From Sphingobium sp. CAP-1 (lineage in GTDB: Bacteria > Pseudomonadota > Alphaproteobacteria > Sphingomonadales > Sphingomonadaceae), in the NCBI RefSeq assembly GCF_009720145.1, contig NZ_CP046252.1:1364001-1428000 (forward strand): a DNA stretch of 64,000 nt. Reading direction: 5' to 3'. Shown here piece after piece: positions 33,084 to 43,159 of the stretch (its first letter is position 1; the number at the start of each line of letters is the position of its first letter). The notes under the pieces are model-generated. The model was not told the DNA's origin, ran no database searches, and saw only the letters and a program-made list of their open reading frames with translations. Both the position numbers and the translations under genes were made by a program.

Positions 33084-36002
33084 TCACAACGCCAACACCT
33101 CGTCGCAGCGGTCGCAGAGGGTGCCGTCCTCCTCCACTTCCGGCAACTTGCGCCAGCAGCGACCGCATTTGTGCCAGTCGCTCGGCTGCACCACAATGCC
33201 GTCGCCCACGCCCATGGTCACGCGCGCGACGATCGCCACTTCGGCGAAGTCGACGCCGTCGCTGGGCAGCAGCTCGCCCATGGTAACGTCAGCCTCCAGG
33301 CTGGACCGTATGATTTTTTCGCGGCGGAACGGCTCGATCGCTTCATTGACCTGTTCGCGCTGGTCGCGCAGTTCGGTCCATTTGTCGTTCAGATGGCTGT
33401 TCAGCCAATGATGGTCGATCTCCGGCCATTCCAGGAAATGGACGCTATCTTCGTCACTTGGGAAGCGGCTCTGCCATACTTCCTCAGCGGTAAAGGGGAT
33501 GATCGGCGCGACATAGCGGACCAGCGCGTGGAACAAAGTGTCGAGCAGGGTGCGATAGGCGCGGCGCTTCGGGTCCGACTTCGCATCGCAATAGAGGCAG
33601 TCCTTGCGGATGTCGAAGAAGAAGGCCGACAGGTCGCTGTTCGCGAAGTCGAAAATGGCGCGGGTATAGCGGGAAAATTCCAGCCAGCTTTCGCTGCCCT
33701 TGCTCTTGTCCACCACCGCGCGCAGTTCCGCGTCGAGCTGGGCCAGGCGGTGGAGCATATAGCGCTCCAGTTCCGGCATCTCCGCGTAGGACACCGCTTC
33801 CGTCTCTTCATCATAGTCGGAAAGAGCGCCAAGCATGTAACGGAAAGTATTGCGCAATTTTCGATATGCATCGGACGATCCGGCCAGCACTTCCTTGCCG
33901 ATGCGCACATCGTCGAAATAGTCGGTGCTGGCGACCCAGACGCGCAAAATGTCCGCGCCGCTCTCGCTCATGATCTTGAGCGGATCGACCACATTGCCAA
34001 GGCTCTTGGACATTTTCTTGCCCGACCCGTCGAGCGCGAAGCCATGGGTCAGCACCGCCTTGTAGGGCGCCTGCCCCCGCGTGCCGCAGCTTTCGAGCAG
34101 CGAGGACTGGAACCAGCCGCGATGCTGGTCGGACCCTTCGATATAAAGGTCGGCGCGCGCACCTTCGCCATAGCGGCCCTCGACCACGAAGCTGTGGGTG
34201 GAGCCGCTGTCGAACCAGACATCGAGAATGTCGTTCACGACCTCATAGTCATTAAGGTCGTAATCCGGGCCGAGCAGCGCCTGATGATCGGCACCGAACC
34301 AGGCGTCCGCGCCCGCCCCCTTGAACGCTTCGATGATGCGGGCATTGACCGCTGGATCAACCAGATAGTCGCCACTCTTGCGATGAACATAGAGGGCGAT
34401 CGGCACACCCCAGGCGCGCTGGCGGCTGATGACCCAGTCTGGACGGCCTTCGACCATCGAGCGGATGCGGTTGGTCGAGCGCTCCGGCACCCAGCGGGTA
34501 TTCTGGATCGCGTCGAGCGCGATCTCACGCAGGGTCGGGCCATTACCCGTGATGATCGGGGTCGGCATCACGCCGCCATCCACGTCCGCGATGCCGCCTT
34601 CCTGTGGCTTATCCATGGGGATGAACCATTGCGGGGTGCAGCGGAAGATGATCTTCGCCTTGGAGCGCCAGCTATGCGGATAGCTGTGCCTGAAATCGTC
34701 CGACGCGGCGAGCAGGCCGCCGGCTTGCGCCAAGTCGGTGCAGATCGGCCCGTCCTTGCTGACGAATTTGGGGTTGATGACCGACCCCTGCCCGCCCAGC
34801 CACAGCCAGTCCTCGCGATATTTGCCGTCGCCCTCGACCGCGAAAACGGGGTTCAGGCCGTGCGCCTTGCACAGCGCGAAATCGTCCTCGCCATGGTCGG
34901 GGGCCATATGGACGAGGCCGGTGCCCGCATCGGTCGTGACGAAATCGCCCGCGAGGAACGGACGGGGCTTCGCGAAGAAACCGCCCAGCGCGTGCATCGG
35001 GTGGCGGGCGACGGCTCCGCCGAGGTCGGAGCCGTTGCCGGTCCAATGAGTATCCCAGCGCGAAATACCAAAGCGCGCCGACACGGAATCGAGTAACTCA
35101 CGGGCAATCAGCAACTTCTTGCCAAAGATATTACCGCCCCAGTCACCCGCTTCGGCTGCCATAATCAGAGAACCAGTCGCATCGACACTCGACGGATTAC
35201 CGCCAAGAGCTTCGACTAAAACATACTCAACCTCCGGCCCATAAGCCAAAGCCTGATTGACCGGGATCGTCCAGGGCGTCGTCGTCCAGATCACCGCGTG
35301 CGCGCCGACCAGTTCCGGCGCGTTCGGCGCTTCCACGATCTCGAACGCCACGTCGATCTGAGTCGACGTCACATCCTCATACTCAACCTCAGCCTCGGCC
35401 AGCGCGGTCTTTTCGACCGGGGACCACATGACGGGCTTCGCGCCGCGATAGAGCTGGCCGCTTTCCGCGAATTTCAGCAATTCGCCGACGATGGTAGCTT
35501 CGCTATCGAACTTCATCGTCAGATAGGGATCGGCCCAGTCGCCCATCACGCCCAGCCGCTTGAACTGATCCTTCTGCACGCCAACCCATTTGTCGGCATA
35601 GGCGCGGCACTGGGCGCGGAATTCGGAAGGCGGAACCTCGTCCTTGTTCAGCTTCTTCTTGCGATATTCCTCCTCGATCTTCCATTCGATCGGCAGGCCG
35701 TGGCAATCCCAACCCGGAACATAGGGCGCATCCTTGCCGAGCAAGGATTGCGAACGGACGATGATGTCCTTCAGCACCTTGTTCATCGCATGGCCCATAT
35801 GGATATCGCCATTGGCGTAGGGCGGGCCGTCATGCAGCAGGAAGCGCTCGCGCCCGGCGCGCTTTTCGCGCAGCTTGCCATAAAGGTCCATCGCCTCCCA
35901 CTTCGCCGCGATGGCCGGCTCCTTCTGGGCAAGGCCGGCCTTCATCGGGAAGTCGGTGACGGGCAGGAACACGGTGGACTTGTAATCTGGTGCGTCGGTC
36001 AT
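33084..36002 (-). CDS. ileS: Isoleucyl-tRNA synthetase
   Basis: This 972-aa class I synthetase starts MTDAPDYKSTVFLPVTDFPM at ATG 36002; a longer reading reaches back towards ribF and is not conserved. Signature HMGH in DIHMGHAMNK, the KMSKS loop in KKMSKSLGN, the editing domain, and a C-terminal zinc finger with four cysteines (CGRCWRKL and CDRC) are present. It charges tRNA-Ile. It lies 64 bases after ribF and precedes lspA. Confidence 0.97.
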   Translation of the reverse strand: MTDAPDYKSTVFLPVTDFPMKAGLAQKEPAIAAKWEAMDLYGKLREKRAGRERFLLHDGPPYANGDIHMGHAMNKVLKDIIVRSQSLLGKDAPYVPGWDCHGLPIEWKIEEEYRKKKLNKDEVPPSEFRAQCRAYADKWVGVQKDQFKRLGVMGDWADPYLTMKFDSEATIVGELLKFAESGQLYRGAKPVMWSPVEKTALAEAEVEYEDVTSTQIDVAFEIVEAPNAPELVGAHAVIWTTTPWTIPVNQALAYGPEVEYVLVEALGGNPSSVDATGSLIMAAEAGDWGGNIFGKKLLIARELLDSVSARFGISRWDTHWTGNGSDLGGAVARHPMHALGGFFAKPRPFLAGDFVTTDAGTGLVHMAPDHGEDDFALCKAHGLNPVFAVEGDGKYREDWLWLGGQGSVINPKFVSKDGPICTDLAQAGGLLAASDDFRHSYPHSWRSKAKIIFRCTPQWFIPMDKPQEGGIADVDGGVMPTPIITGNGPTLREIALDAIQNTRWVPERSTNRIRSMVEGRPDWVISRQRAWGVPIALYVHRKSGDYLVDPAVNARIIEAFKGAGADAWFGADHQALLGPDYDLNDYEVVNDILDVWFDSGSTHSFVVEGRYGEGARADLYIEGSDQHRGWFQSSLLESCGTRGQAPYKAVLTHGFALDGSGKKMSKSLGNVVDPLKIMSESGADILRVWVASTDYFDDVRIGKEVLAGSSDAYRKLRNTFRYMLGALSDYDEETEAVSYAEMPELERYMLHRLAQLDAELRAVVDKSKGSESWLEFSRYTRAIFDFANSDLSAFFFDIRKDCLYCDAKSDPKRRAYRTLLDTLFHALVRYVAPIIPFTAEEVWQSRFPSDEDSVHFLEWPEIDHHWLNSHLNDKWTELRDQREQVNEAIEPFRREKIIRSSLEADVTMGELLPSDGVDFAEVAIVARVTMGVGDGIVVQPSDWHKCGRCWRKLPEVEEDGTLCDRCDEVLAL

Positions 36003-36066
36003 GGGTGTCCGGTATCTGCAAACATCCGTTCGCAGCGCGAACGGGGTTAGGAATAACTGCGCGGCA

Positions 36067-36993
36067 TTAAGCGACGTGAGGCGTTCCCGCAAGGATTTGC
36101 CGCGCTTCGTCACAGTCGCGCGCAATCCCCGCCATCAGCGCGTCGAGGCCGTCATATTTCCGCTCGCCATGGAGGTAGCGGATCAACTGCACCTCGATCC
36201 GCTGGTCATAGAGGCTCTCGGCGAAATCGAAGAAATGCGGCTCCAGCAATTCCTTGGGCGGGTCGAAACTGGGGCGGATGCCCAGATTCGCCGCGCCGTC
36301 CAGCACCCGGCCGTCGGGCAAGATGCCCCGCACGGCATAGATGCCATAGGCGGGGCGCAGATAATGGCCCATATCGACATTGGCGGTCGGGAAACCGATG
36401 GTGCGGCCCAGCTTGTCGCCATGCTGGACCACGCCCGCAATTGCGAAAGGCCGGGTGAGCAGCTGGGTCGCGGTGGCGCAGTCGCCCGCCTTGAGCGCGT
36501 CGCGAATGCGGCTGGAGGAGATCACCCCCTGCCCATCCCTGACCGGCGCGATCGCTTCCGCCGGCAGACCAAGGTCGCCAAAGCTGGCGACGGTGCCACT
36601 GCGCCCCTTGCCGAAGGTGAAATCTTCACCCGTCACGACGGCGGCGACACCCAGTTGATCGATCAGCAGCCGGACATAATCGGCCGGATCGAGCGCGGCC
36701 AGCGCATGGCTGAAATCGAACACCAGCATCGCGTCGGCCCCGGCGCGCGCGAACAGCGCCTGCCGCTGGTCCAGCGTGGTGAGGCGGAAGGGCGCGGTAT
36801 CGGGCTGGAACAGCCGCATCGGATGCGGATCGAAGGTCGCGACGATCGCCGGACGCCCCTGCGCGCGGGCCAGCGCGATGGCGCGGCCGACCACCGCCTG
36901 ATGGCCGCCGTGAAAGCCGTCGAAATTGCCGAGCGCCATGACGCTCCCACGCAAATGCGCAGGGATCGGGGCGCTGCTAGAAAGCCGCTCCAT
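36067..36993 (-). CDS. ribF: Bifunctional riboflavin kinase/FAD synthetase
   Basis: This 308-aa enzyme starts MERLSSSAPIPAHLRG. N-terminal adenylyltransferase motifs are GNFDGFHGGHQ and FDPHPMRLF; the C-terminal flavokinase domain shows TIGFPTANVDMG and YGIYAVRG. It converts riboflavin to FMN and FAD. It is the first of the ribF-ileS-lspA set and follows folA by 57 bases. Confidence 0.95.
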   Translation of the reverse strand: MERLSSSAPIPAHLRGSVMALGNFDGFHGGHQAVVGRAIALARAQGRPAIVATFDPHPMRLFQPDTAPFRLTTLDQRQALFARAGADAMLVFDFSHALAALDPADYVRLLIDQLGVAAVVTGEDFTFGKGRSGTVASFGDLGLPAEAIAPVRDGQGVISSSRIRDALKAGDCATATQLLTRPFAIAGVVQHGDKLGRTIGFPTANVDMGHYLRPAYGIYAVRGILPDGRVLDGAANLGIRPSFDPPKELLEPHFFDFAESLYDQRIEVQLIRYLHGERKYDGLDALMAGIARDCDEARQILAGTPHVA

Positions 36994-37050
36994 GGCGCGG
37001 CCTATAGGGGGGCGGAGGGAGTGTGGCAATGGATGCGAAACCCCTGCCGA

Positions 37051-37539
37051 TTATCGCCGCACCAGCGTCACGAAGCTGTAGGCCGGTCGTCCGTCGAGCG
37101 CGGGATGATCCTGTCGCGCGCTTTCGCGCCAGTCGGCCGGATCGGGATAGGCGATGCTGGCGTCGCCCGCCGCATCGACATGCACTTGCGTCAGTTCGAT
37201 CCGGTCGGCGACGGGCAGGAACAGGCGGTATATTTCCGCCCCGCCAATCACCATCGCGACTGGCGCAGCGGCCAGCGCGATCGCGCCATCGACATCATGG
37301 GCGACCTCCGCCCCCGCCGCCGTCCAGCCGGCGTCGCGGGTCAGCACGATATGGCGGCGGCCGGGCAACAGGCCAGGCAAGCTGTCGAAGGTCTTGCGCC
37401 CCATGACCATCGGATGGCCGGCGGTGATCGCCTTGAAATGTTTGAGGTCCGCCGGCAACCGCCAGGGCAGGTCGCCATCCTTGCCGATCACGCCATTGTC
37501 GGCGCGCGCAAGGACGAGGGTGATTTGGGTGCGGTTCAT
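37051..37539 (-). CDS. folA: Dihydrofolate reductase
   Basis: This 162-aa enzyme starts MNRTQITLVLARADNGVIGK and has the DHFR signature NGVIGKDGDLPWRLPADLKHF, then MGRKTFDSLPGLLPGR and VIGGAEIYRLFLP. It reduces dihydrofolate with NADPH. The active-site acid (D of LPADL) is present. It lies in the gpmA-purE-purK-folA-ribF-ileS-lspA minus-strand run. A REP-like palindrome separates it from purK. Confidence 0.95.
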   Translation of the reverse strand: MNRTQITLVLARADNGVIGKDGDLPWRLPADLKHFKAITAGHPMVMGRKTFDSLPGLLPGRRHIVLTRDAGWTAAGAEVAHDVDGAIALAAAPVAMVIGGAEIYRLFLPVADRIELTQVHVDAAGDASIAYPDPADWRESARQDHPALDGRPAYSFVTLVRR

Positions 37540-37560
37540 GTCCTGCCTTCAAGCGCAACA

Positions 37561-37623
37561 TGCTCCCGCAAAGGCGGAAGCCCAATTGAAACGTCGGAAC
37601 TGGGCTCCCGCCTTCGCGGAACA
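37561..37623. repeat. Imperfect inverted repeat between purK and folA (REP-like)
   Basis: The arm TGCTCCCGCAAAGGCGGAAG (37561-37580) followed by CCCA pairs imperfectly with 37601-37623. Its sequence (CCCGCCTTCGCGGAACA) is related to the palindromes at 32996-33063 and 45841-45862. Confidence 0.65.
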
Positions 37624-37632
37624 CGACAGAAC

Positions 37633-38703
37633 CTACAATGACAGCCGCGTCACATGCCCCATCTTGCGGCCGGGGCGCGCTTCATGCTTGCCGTAAAGAT
37701 GCAAATGGTTCGCCGGGTCGGACAGGATCGCCTGCCAGTCATGCGCGTCGTCGCCGATCAGGTTGCGCATCGCCGCGCCCTTTGCGGCCAGCGCCGTGTC
37801 GCCCAGCGGCAGGCCGCAAATGGCGCGGACATGATTTTCGAACTGGCTCGTCACCGCGCCCTCGATCGTCCAGTGGCCGCTATTATGGACGCGCGGCGCC
37901 ATTTCGTTGAACACAGGGCCGTCGGCGCTGGCGAAAAATTCGCAGGTCAGCACGCCGACATAGTCGAGCGCGTCGGCGATCTTGTGCGCCATGGCGCGCG
38001 CCTGTTCCACCTGCCCTTCGATCAGTGCGCCCGCCGGCACGGTCGAGGTAGCGAGGATACCATCGACATGGACATTGGCGGCCGAGTCCCAGAAGCGCAC
38101 CGCGCCGTCATGACCACGCACCAGGATCACCGAAAATTCCTGCGCGAAGGTGACGAAGCCTTCGAGGATCGCGCTCTGCCGGCCAATCGCGTTCCACGCG
38201 CCGACCGCATCGCCCGGCTCGGACAGGCGCGCCTGCCCCTTGCCGTCATAGCCCATGCGGTTGGTCTTGAGGATCGCACGACTGCCGACCTGCTCGATCG
38301 CCGCCTCCAGATCGTCCAGGCTCTCCACCGGCGCAAAAGGCGCGGTCAGCCCGCCCAGATCGCAGACGAAGCGCTTTTCCGCCAGCCGGTCCTGCGCCAC
38401 GCGCAGCGCCTGCGCGCCGGGACGGACAAGGCCGTGGGTAGCCAGCACCTCGACCGCCGAAGGATCGATATTCTCGAACTCATAGGTGACGACATCGACG
38501 CCATCGGCAAAGGCGGCAAGCGCTTGCGGATCTTCATAGGCACCCCGCGTCCAGCGCGGCGACACGTCGGCGGCCGGGCCGCTTTCCTCCGGCGCATAGA
38601 TGTGCGTGCGATAGCCAAGCTGCGCCGCAGCGATCGCGATCATCCGGCCGAGCTGGCCGCCGCCGAGAATGCCGATGGTCGAGCCGGGCGCGATGGTCGT
38701 CAT
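37633..38703 (-). CDS. purK: N5-carboxyaminoimidazole ribonucleotide synthase
   Basis: This 356-aa ATP-grasp enzyme starts MTTIAPGSTIGILGGGQLGR, the standard opening. GGGQLGRMIAIAA, SRAILKTNRMGYDGKGQ and VFNEMAPRVHNSGHWT match. It carboxylates AIR with bicarbonate and ATP in purine synthesis. The purE gene lies 14 bases upstream in the same run, as usual. Confidence 0.96.
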   Translation of the reverse strand: MTTIAPGSTIGILGGGQLGRMIAIAAAQLGYRTHIYAPEESGPAADVSPRWTRGAYEDPQALAAFADGVDVVTYEFENIDPSAVEVLATHGLVRPGAQALRVAQDRLAEKRFVCDLGGLTAPFAPVESLDDLEAAIEQVGSRAILKTNRMGYDGKGQARLSEPGDAVGAWNAIGRQSAILEGFVTFAQEFSVILVRGHDGAVRFWDSAANVHVDGILATSTVPAGALIEGQVEQARAMAHKIADALDYVGVLTCEFFASADGPVFNEMAPRVHNSGHWTIEGAVTSQFENHVRAICGLPLGDTALAAKGAAMRNLIGDDAHDWQAILSDPANHLHLYGKHEARPGRKMGHVTRLSL

Positions 38704-38717
38704 GGGCCTTCTATCTA

Positions 38718-39206
<489 letters not shown>

Positions 39207-39321
39207 ATGCCTTCCCCTGATCGCGCGGCCGGCGGGCCGCCCGGAAAGCAAAGCCCCTTAGCGGCAGTAGGGACGTTGGGCAAACCTCAATTCCGCACCG
39301 CTGCGACACTGATGCTGCGCT

Positions 39322-40008
39322 TTATCGTTCCGACAGATAATAACGCTCGATCGCGGTCAGATCGTCGGCCAGGTCATAGACGATCGGCTGGCCGGTCGGG
39401 ATTTCCAGTTCGGTGATCTCATCGTCGGGAATGTTCGACAGATGCTTGACCAGCGCACGCAGCGAATTGCCGTGGGCGGAGATGAGGACGCGCTTGCCGG
39501 CCTTCAGGTCGGGGGCGATCTTCGCTTCCCAATAGGGCAGCACGCGGGCGATCGTGTCCTTCAGGCTTTCGGTCGAGGGGATGGGAATGCCGGCATAGCG
39601 GCGATCCTTTGACAGGTCGAACTCGCTGCCCGCTTCCAGCACCGGCGGCGGAATGTCGAAGCTGCGACGCCACACCTTGACCTGCGCGTCGCCATGCTTG
39701 GCCGCCGTCTCCGCCTTGTCGAGGCCAGTGAGGCCGCCATAATGGCGTTCATTCAGATGCCAGTCCTTTTCGACCGGCAGCCACAACCGGCCCATTTCCT
39801 CCAGCGCCAGATTGAGCGTCTTGATCGCGCGGCTCTGGACCGAAGTATAGCATTGGTCGAAATCCAGCCCCTTCTCCTTCATCAGCCGTCCGGCGGCGCG
39901 GGCTTCCTCCACGCCCTTTTCGGTCACGTCCACGTCCCACCAGCCGGTGAAGCGGTTTTCCAGATTCCAGGCCGACTGGCCATGACGAATGAGAACCAAT
40001 GTGGGCAT
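39322..40008 (-). CDS. gpmA: 2,3-bisphosphoglycerate-dependent phosphoglycerate mutase
   Basis: This 228-aa enzyme has the histidine phosphatase signature LIRHGQSAWNLENRFTGW and the catalytic acid region ERHYGGLTGLDKAE. The late ISAHGNSLRALVKHL completes the active site. It interconverts 3- and 2-phosphoglycerate in glycolysis. It is 115 bases upstream of purE and divergent from sppA. Confidence 0.95.
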   Translation of the reverse strand: MPTLVLIRHGQSAWNLENRFTGWWDVDVTEKGVEEARAAGRLMKEKGLDFDQCYTSVQSRAIKTLNLALEEMGRLWLPVEKDWHLNERHYGGLTGLDKAETAAKHGDAQVKVWRRSFDIPPPVLEAGSEFDLSKDRRYAGIPIPSTESLKDTIARVLPYWEAKIAPDLKAGKRVLISAHGNSLRALVKHLSNIPDDEITELEIPTGQPIVYDLADDLTAIERYYLSER

Positions 40009-40161
40009 CGGGCACGTCTCCTACGCGATTGCGGCGAATATGGCTCCTCCCATAACGGCGAAAATCCGCAGGGCAAGCTTGTCCCGCCGCTCCTGTCCCC
40101 CACATTGCAGTTGTCGGGGCGATGGGTTAGCCCCTGGATCTCAACCGGAAGGACATTGCAC

Positions 40162-42045
40162 TTGGCTTTTGTGAAGGGCGCGTGGCGCATTTTGGTCGCG
40201 ATCAAGGACGGTCTGGTCCTGCTCTTCCTGCTGCTGTTCTTCGGCCTGCTCTATGCCGCCCTCTCCTTTTCACCCAAACCGGCGCAAAGCGTGCGCAGCG
40301 GCGCGCTGCTGCTCGATCTGGACGGCTCCATCGTGGAACAGCCGGCCGAAGTGGGCGCGATGCAGCTACTGAGCGGCTCTGGCCCGGACGCGAAAGAATA
40401 TCGGCTGTCCGACATCCTCGCCGCGCTGGACGCCGCGAAAAGCGACGACAAGGTCAAGGCCGTGGTGCTGAACCTCGACGGTTTTCTGGGCGGCGGTCAG
40501 GTCACGATGGCCCGCGTCGGCAAGGCGCTCGATGGCGTGCGCGCGGCGAAGAAACCGGTGCTGGCCTATGCCACCCTCTATAGCGACGATGGCTATCAAC
40601 TGGCCGCCCATGCCAGCGAAGTGTGGAGCGACCCGCTGGGCGGCGTCGCCCTATTGGGCCGGGGCGGCTCCAACCTCTATTATAAGGGGCTGATCGACAA
40701 ATTGGGCGTCAACACCCATGTCTATCGCGTCGGCACCTATAAAAGCTTCGTCGAACCCTTTATCCGCACCGACCAGTCGCCCGAAGCGAAACAGGCCAAT
40801 CAGGCGCTGGCCGATGCGCTGTGGCAGGACTGGCAGGAGGATGTGACCAAGGCGCGGCCCAAAGCGAAGATCGCCGCCTATGCCGCCGATCCGCTGGGCG
40901 CGGCGCAATCGGCCGGCGGCAATATTGCCAAAGCGGCGCTGGCGGCCGGGCTGGTCGACAAACTCGGCGACGAGGCTGCCTTTGGCCAACATGTGGCGCA
41001 GATCGCCGGCGATGCGGCGGACGACAAGCCGGGCAGCTTCGCCAGCATCGATCTTGCCGCCTATGTGAAGGCGCGCAGGCCCGCCAATGACGGGCAAATC
41101 GGCGTGCTGACGGTCGCGGGCGACATTGTCGATGGTGAAGCCGGTCCCGGCACCGCGGCGGGCGACACCATATCCGACCTGCTGCTGACCGCGCTGGATG
41201 AGAAGGATCTGAAAGCGCTGGTCGTGCGGGTCGATTCGCCCGGCGGCTCCGTCATGGCGTCGGAAAAGATTCGCGGCGCCATTTTGCAGGCCAAGAAGGC
41301 CGGGCTGCCGGTGGTCGTCTCGATGGGCAATGTCGCGGCCAGCGGCGGATACTGGGTGTCGACGCCGGGCGACATCATCTTCGCCGAACCGGACACGATC
41401 ACCGGATCGATCGGCGTGTTCGGCATCATTCCCAGCTTTGAAGGCACGCTGGCGAAGATGGGCATCACCACCGACGGGGTACGCACCACGCCGCTGTCCG
41501 GCCAGCCCGACGTGGCGGGCGGCACCACGCCGCAATTCGACCAAATCATGCAATTGGGGGTCGAGGACATCTATCGCCGCTTCGTCGGCCTCGTCGCGCA
41601 GTCGCGCAAAAAGTCACCGGACGCGATCGACGCCATCGCACAGGGCCGCGTCTGGGACGGCGGCACCGCGCGCCAGATCGGGCTGGTCGATCGCTTCGGC
41701 GGGCTGGAGGACGCCATCGCCGAAGCCGCGCGCCGGGCGAAGCTCGACCCCGCCAAGGCCCGCGCCTATGCGATCGAAAAAAAGCCCGACGCCTTCACCG
41801 AATTTGTCCAGTCGATCGTGGAGCGCGAGAAGGACGATGCGGGCGCGCCACGCGACATGCTGGCGCGGCAGGCATGGATGCAGCGCGGCTGGGCGATGCA
41901 GGCGGTGTCCGATGTCAAGGCGCTGGTCATGGGCGCGGGCGTGCGCGCCGACTGTCTGGAATGCCGCGGCTATGGTGCGCCGAAGCCGCGCAACGTGGCG
42001 GAGGAGCGCGGGATGCTGGCGATGCTGGCGGCGGTTTGGCGGTGA
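40162..42045 (+). CDS. sppA: Signal peptide peptidase SppA, 67K type
   Basis: A TTG at 40162, preceded by GGAAGG nine bases upstream, gives 627 aa. A longer reading on the same frame lacks a site. One N-terminal helix (LVLLFLLLFFGLLYAALSF) anchors the enzyme with its active part outside the cytoplasm. The catalytic lysine lies in TYKSFVEPF of the N-terminal repeat and the serine in SPGGSVMASEKIRGA of the C-terminal repeat. It degrades cleaved signal peptides. Its stop overlaps the next gene's GTG. Confidence 0.93.
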   Translation: MAFVKGAWRILVAIKDGLVLLFLLLFFGLLYAALSFSPKPAQSVRSGALLLDLDGSIVEQPAEVGAMQLLSGSGPDAKEYRLSDILAALDAAKSDDKVKAVVLNLDGFLGGGQVTMARVGKALDGVRAAKKPVLAYATLYSDDGYQLAAHASEVWSDPLGGVALLGRGGSNLYYKGLIDKLGVNTHVYRVGTYKSFVEPFIRTDQSPEAKQANQALADALWQDWQEDVTKARPKAKIAAYAADPLGAAQSAGGNIAKAALAAGLVDKLGDEAAFGQHVAQIAGDAADDKPGSFASIDLAAYVKARRPANDGQIGVLTVAGDIVDGEAGPGTAAGDTISDLLLTALDEKDLKALVVRVDSPGGSVMASEKIRGAILQAKKAGLPVVVSMGNVAASGGYWVSTPGDIIFAEPDTITGSIGVFGIIPSFEGTLAKMGITTDGVRTTPLSGQPDVAGGTTPQFDQIMQLGVEDIYRRFVGLVAQSRKKSPDAIDAIAQGRVWDGGTARQIGLVDRFGGLEDAIAEAARRAKLDPAKARAYAIEKKPDAFTEFVQSIVEREKDDAGAPRDMLARQAWMQRGWAMQAVSDVKALVMGAGVRADCLECRGYGAPKPRNVAEERGMLAMLAAVWR

Positions 42046-42347
42046 TACGCTTTTGGTGTCTTATGGTTTTCATGCTGACAGCCTGTGGGAACGGCGCCGA
42101 TGAGCGGCCACCCGCCACCGAAGTTGTCGTGCAAAAATTCATGGCGGCCCCTCAGCCGCCTGCACCGTCCCCAGAGCTACAAAAACAGATTATTTTTCTG
42201 GACACATGCGCCGTCAAGCTGATCCGAGCCAGCGACATTAGTTGGGAGACGCCTAACGATGACATAACCGCCAAGGTCCGAGGTTTTATGAAGCAATGCG
42301 AGGCAGAACTTCACGCCCGGCTCGATAGCGGAAAAGCTCTGGACTAA
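42042..42347 (+). CDS. Small putative lipoprotein
   Basis: GTG 42042 overlaps the sppA stop and gives a 101-aa protein. The first residues (IRFWCLMVFMLTACGNG) form a lipoprotein signal with lipobox LTAC. The rest has no recognised domain; it has a proline stretch, two further cysteines and a charged C-terminus (KQCEAELHARLDSGKALD). The base composition is noticeably more AT-rich than the neighbours. It is translationally coupled to sppA, but nothing else suggests a role. Confidence 0.6.
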   Translation: MIRFWCLMVFMLTACGNGADERPPATEVVVQKFMAAPQPPAPSPELQKQIIFLDTCAVKLIRASDISWETPNDDITAKVRGFMKQCEAELHARLDSGKALD

Positions 42348-42398
42348 TTACTGCCCGCCGCTGCCGAATGGCAGACACTCCGCAAATCACCCCTACCC

Positions 42399-43040
42399 CT
42401 ACCCCTCCTCCCGATACACCGGCAGCCCCAGCCCGCGCCATATCGCCACCGCACGCAACCCGAAGCCCAGCAGCGCGGCGATCACACCCGCGACCGGCAC
42501 GTCGAGGCCCATCCAGCGCAGCGCCACGAACAGCCCCGATGCGAAGGCCGCAGCCGTCACATACAGCTCCGGTCGCAGCAGGATCGACGGTTCCCCCGCC
42601 AGCAGATCGCGCATGATGCCGCCGACGCAGCCGGTGACGACGCCCATCATCCCAGCGACGAAGGGCGGAACGCCGAAGCTCATTGCCTTGGCCGCGCCGA
42701 ACACGGCGAAGGCGGCCAGCCCGATCGCGTCGAGCCAGTCGAGCGCGCGGGCGCTCCACCAGCGGCGCGGGGTGAACCACACCAGCAGCGCCGCGATCAT
42801 GCAGGCGATCGCCGGCACCGCGTCCGCCACCCAGAATACCGGCGCGCCGATCAGCAGGTCGCGCACCGTGCCGCCGCCTACCCCCGTCACCAGCGCAAAG
42901 AAGGCGAAGGTCACGAGCGTCTGCCGCAACCGCGCCGCCGCCAGCGCGCCCGACGCGGCAAAAACGAAGGTGCCAAGAATGCTCAGCGCTTCCAGCACCG
43001 GGCCGATGGAGGTGGCGAGCGAGGGGGGATGAGGGAGCAT
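42399..43040 (-). CDS. TRIC cation channel family protein (UPF0126)
   Basis: This 213-aa membrane protein has two repeats of three helices and the family signatures GVGGGTVRDLLIGAPVFW and GVVTGCVGGIMRDLLAGE. Bacterial members are homotrimeric cation channels, some reported to conduct anions; a glycine transport role is known in some. The start ATG 43040 follows a palindrome-rich gap. It is a single-gene unit. Confidence 0.9.
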   Translation of the reverse strand: MLPHPPSLATSIGPVLEALSILGTFVFAASGALAAARLRQTLVTFAFFALVTGVGGGTVRDLLIGAPVFWVADAVPAIACMIAALLVWFTPRRWWSARALDWLDAIGLAAFAVFGAAKAMSFGVPPFVAGMMGVVTGCVGGIMRDLLAGEPSILLRPELYVTAAAFASGLFVALRWMGLDVPVAGVIAALLGFGLRAVAIWRGLGLPVYREEG

Positions 43041-43062
43041 GGCGTCGTCTAACCTCCCATCC

Positions 43063-43136
43063 CCGTTCGTGTCGAGCGTAGTCGAGACACGCAGGCGCAG
43101 CGTTACCCGCTTCTCGACTTCGCTCGAAGCGAACGG
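43063..43136. repeat. Inverted repeat between M20 and TRIC genes (REP-like)
   Basis: CCGTTCG starts at 43063 and CGAACGG ends at 43136. Inside are related GTCGAGCGTAGTCGAGAC and TCGACTTCGCTCGAAGC sequences as imperfect arms. The same TTCGAGC/GTCGAGA words recur at 45813-45822 and 49692-49823. Confidence 0.7.
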
Positions 43137-43159
43137 AATTATGTTAGGCGATCAGGCTT

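Noticed and set aside
36003..36125. N-terminal extension of ileS
   Set aside because: The extra 41 residues run back towards ribF, are not conserved, and an ATG at the standard start is available.
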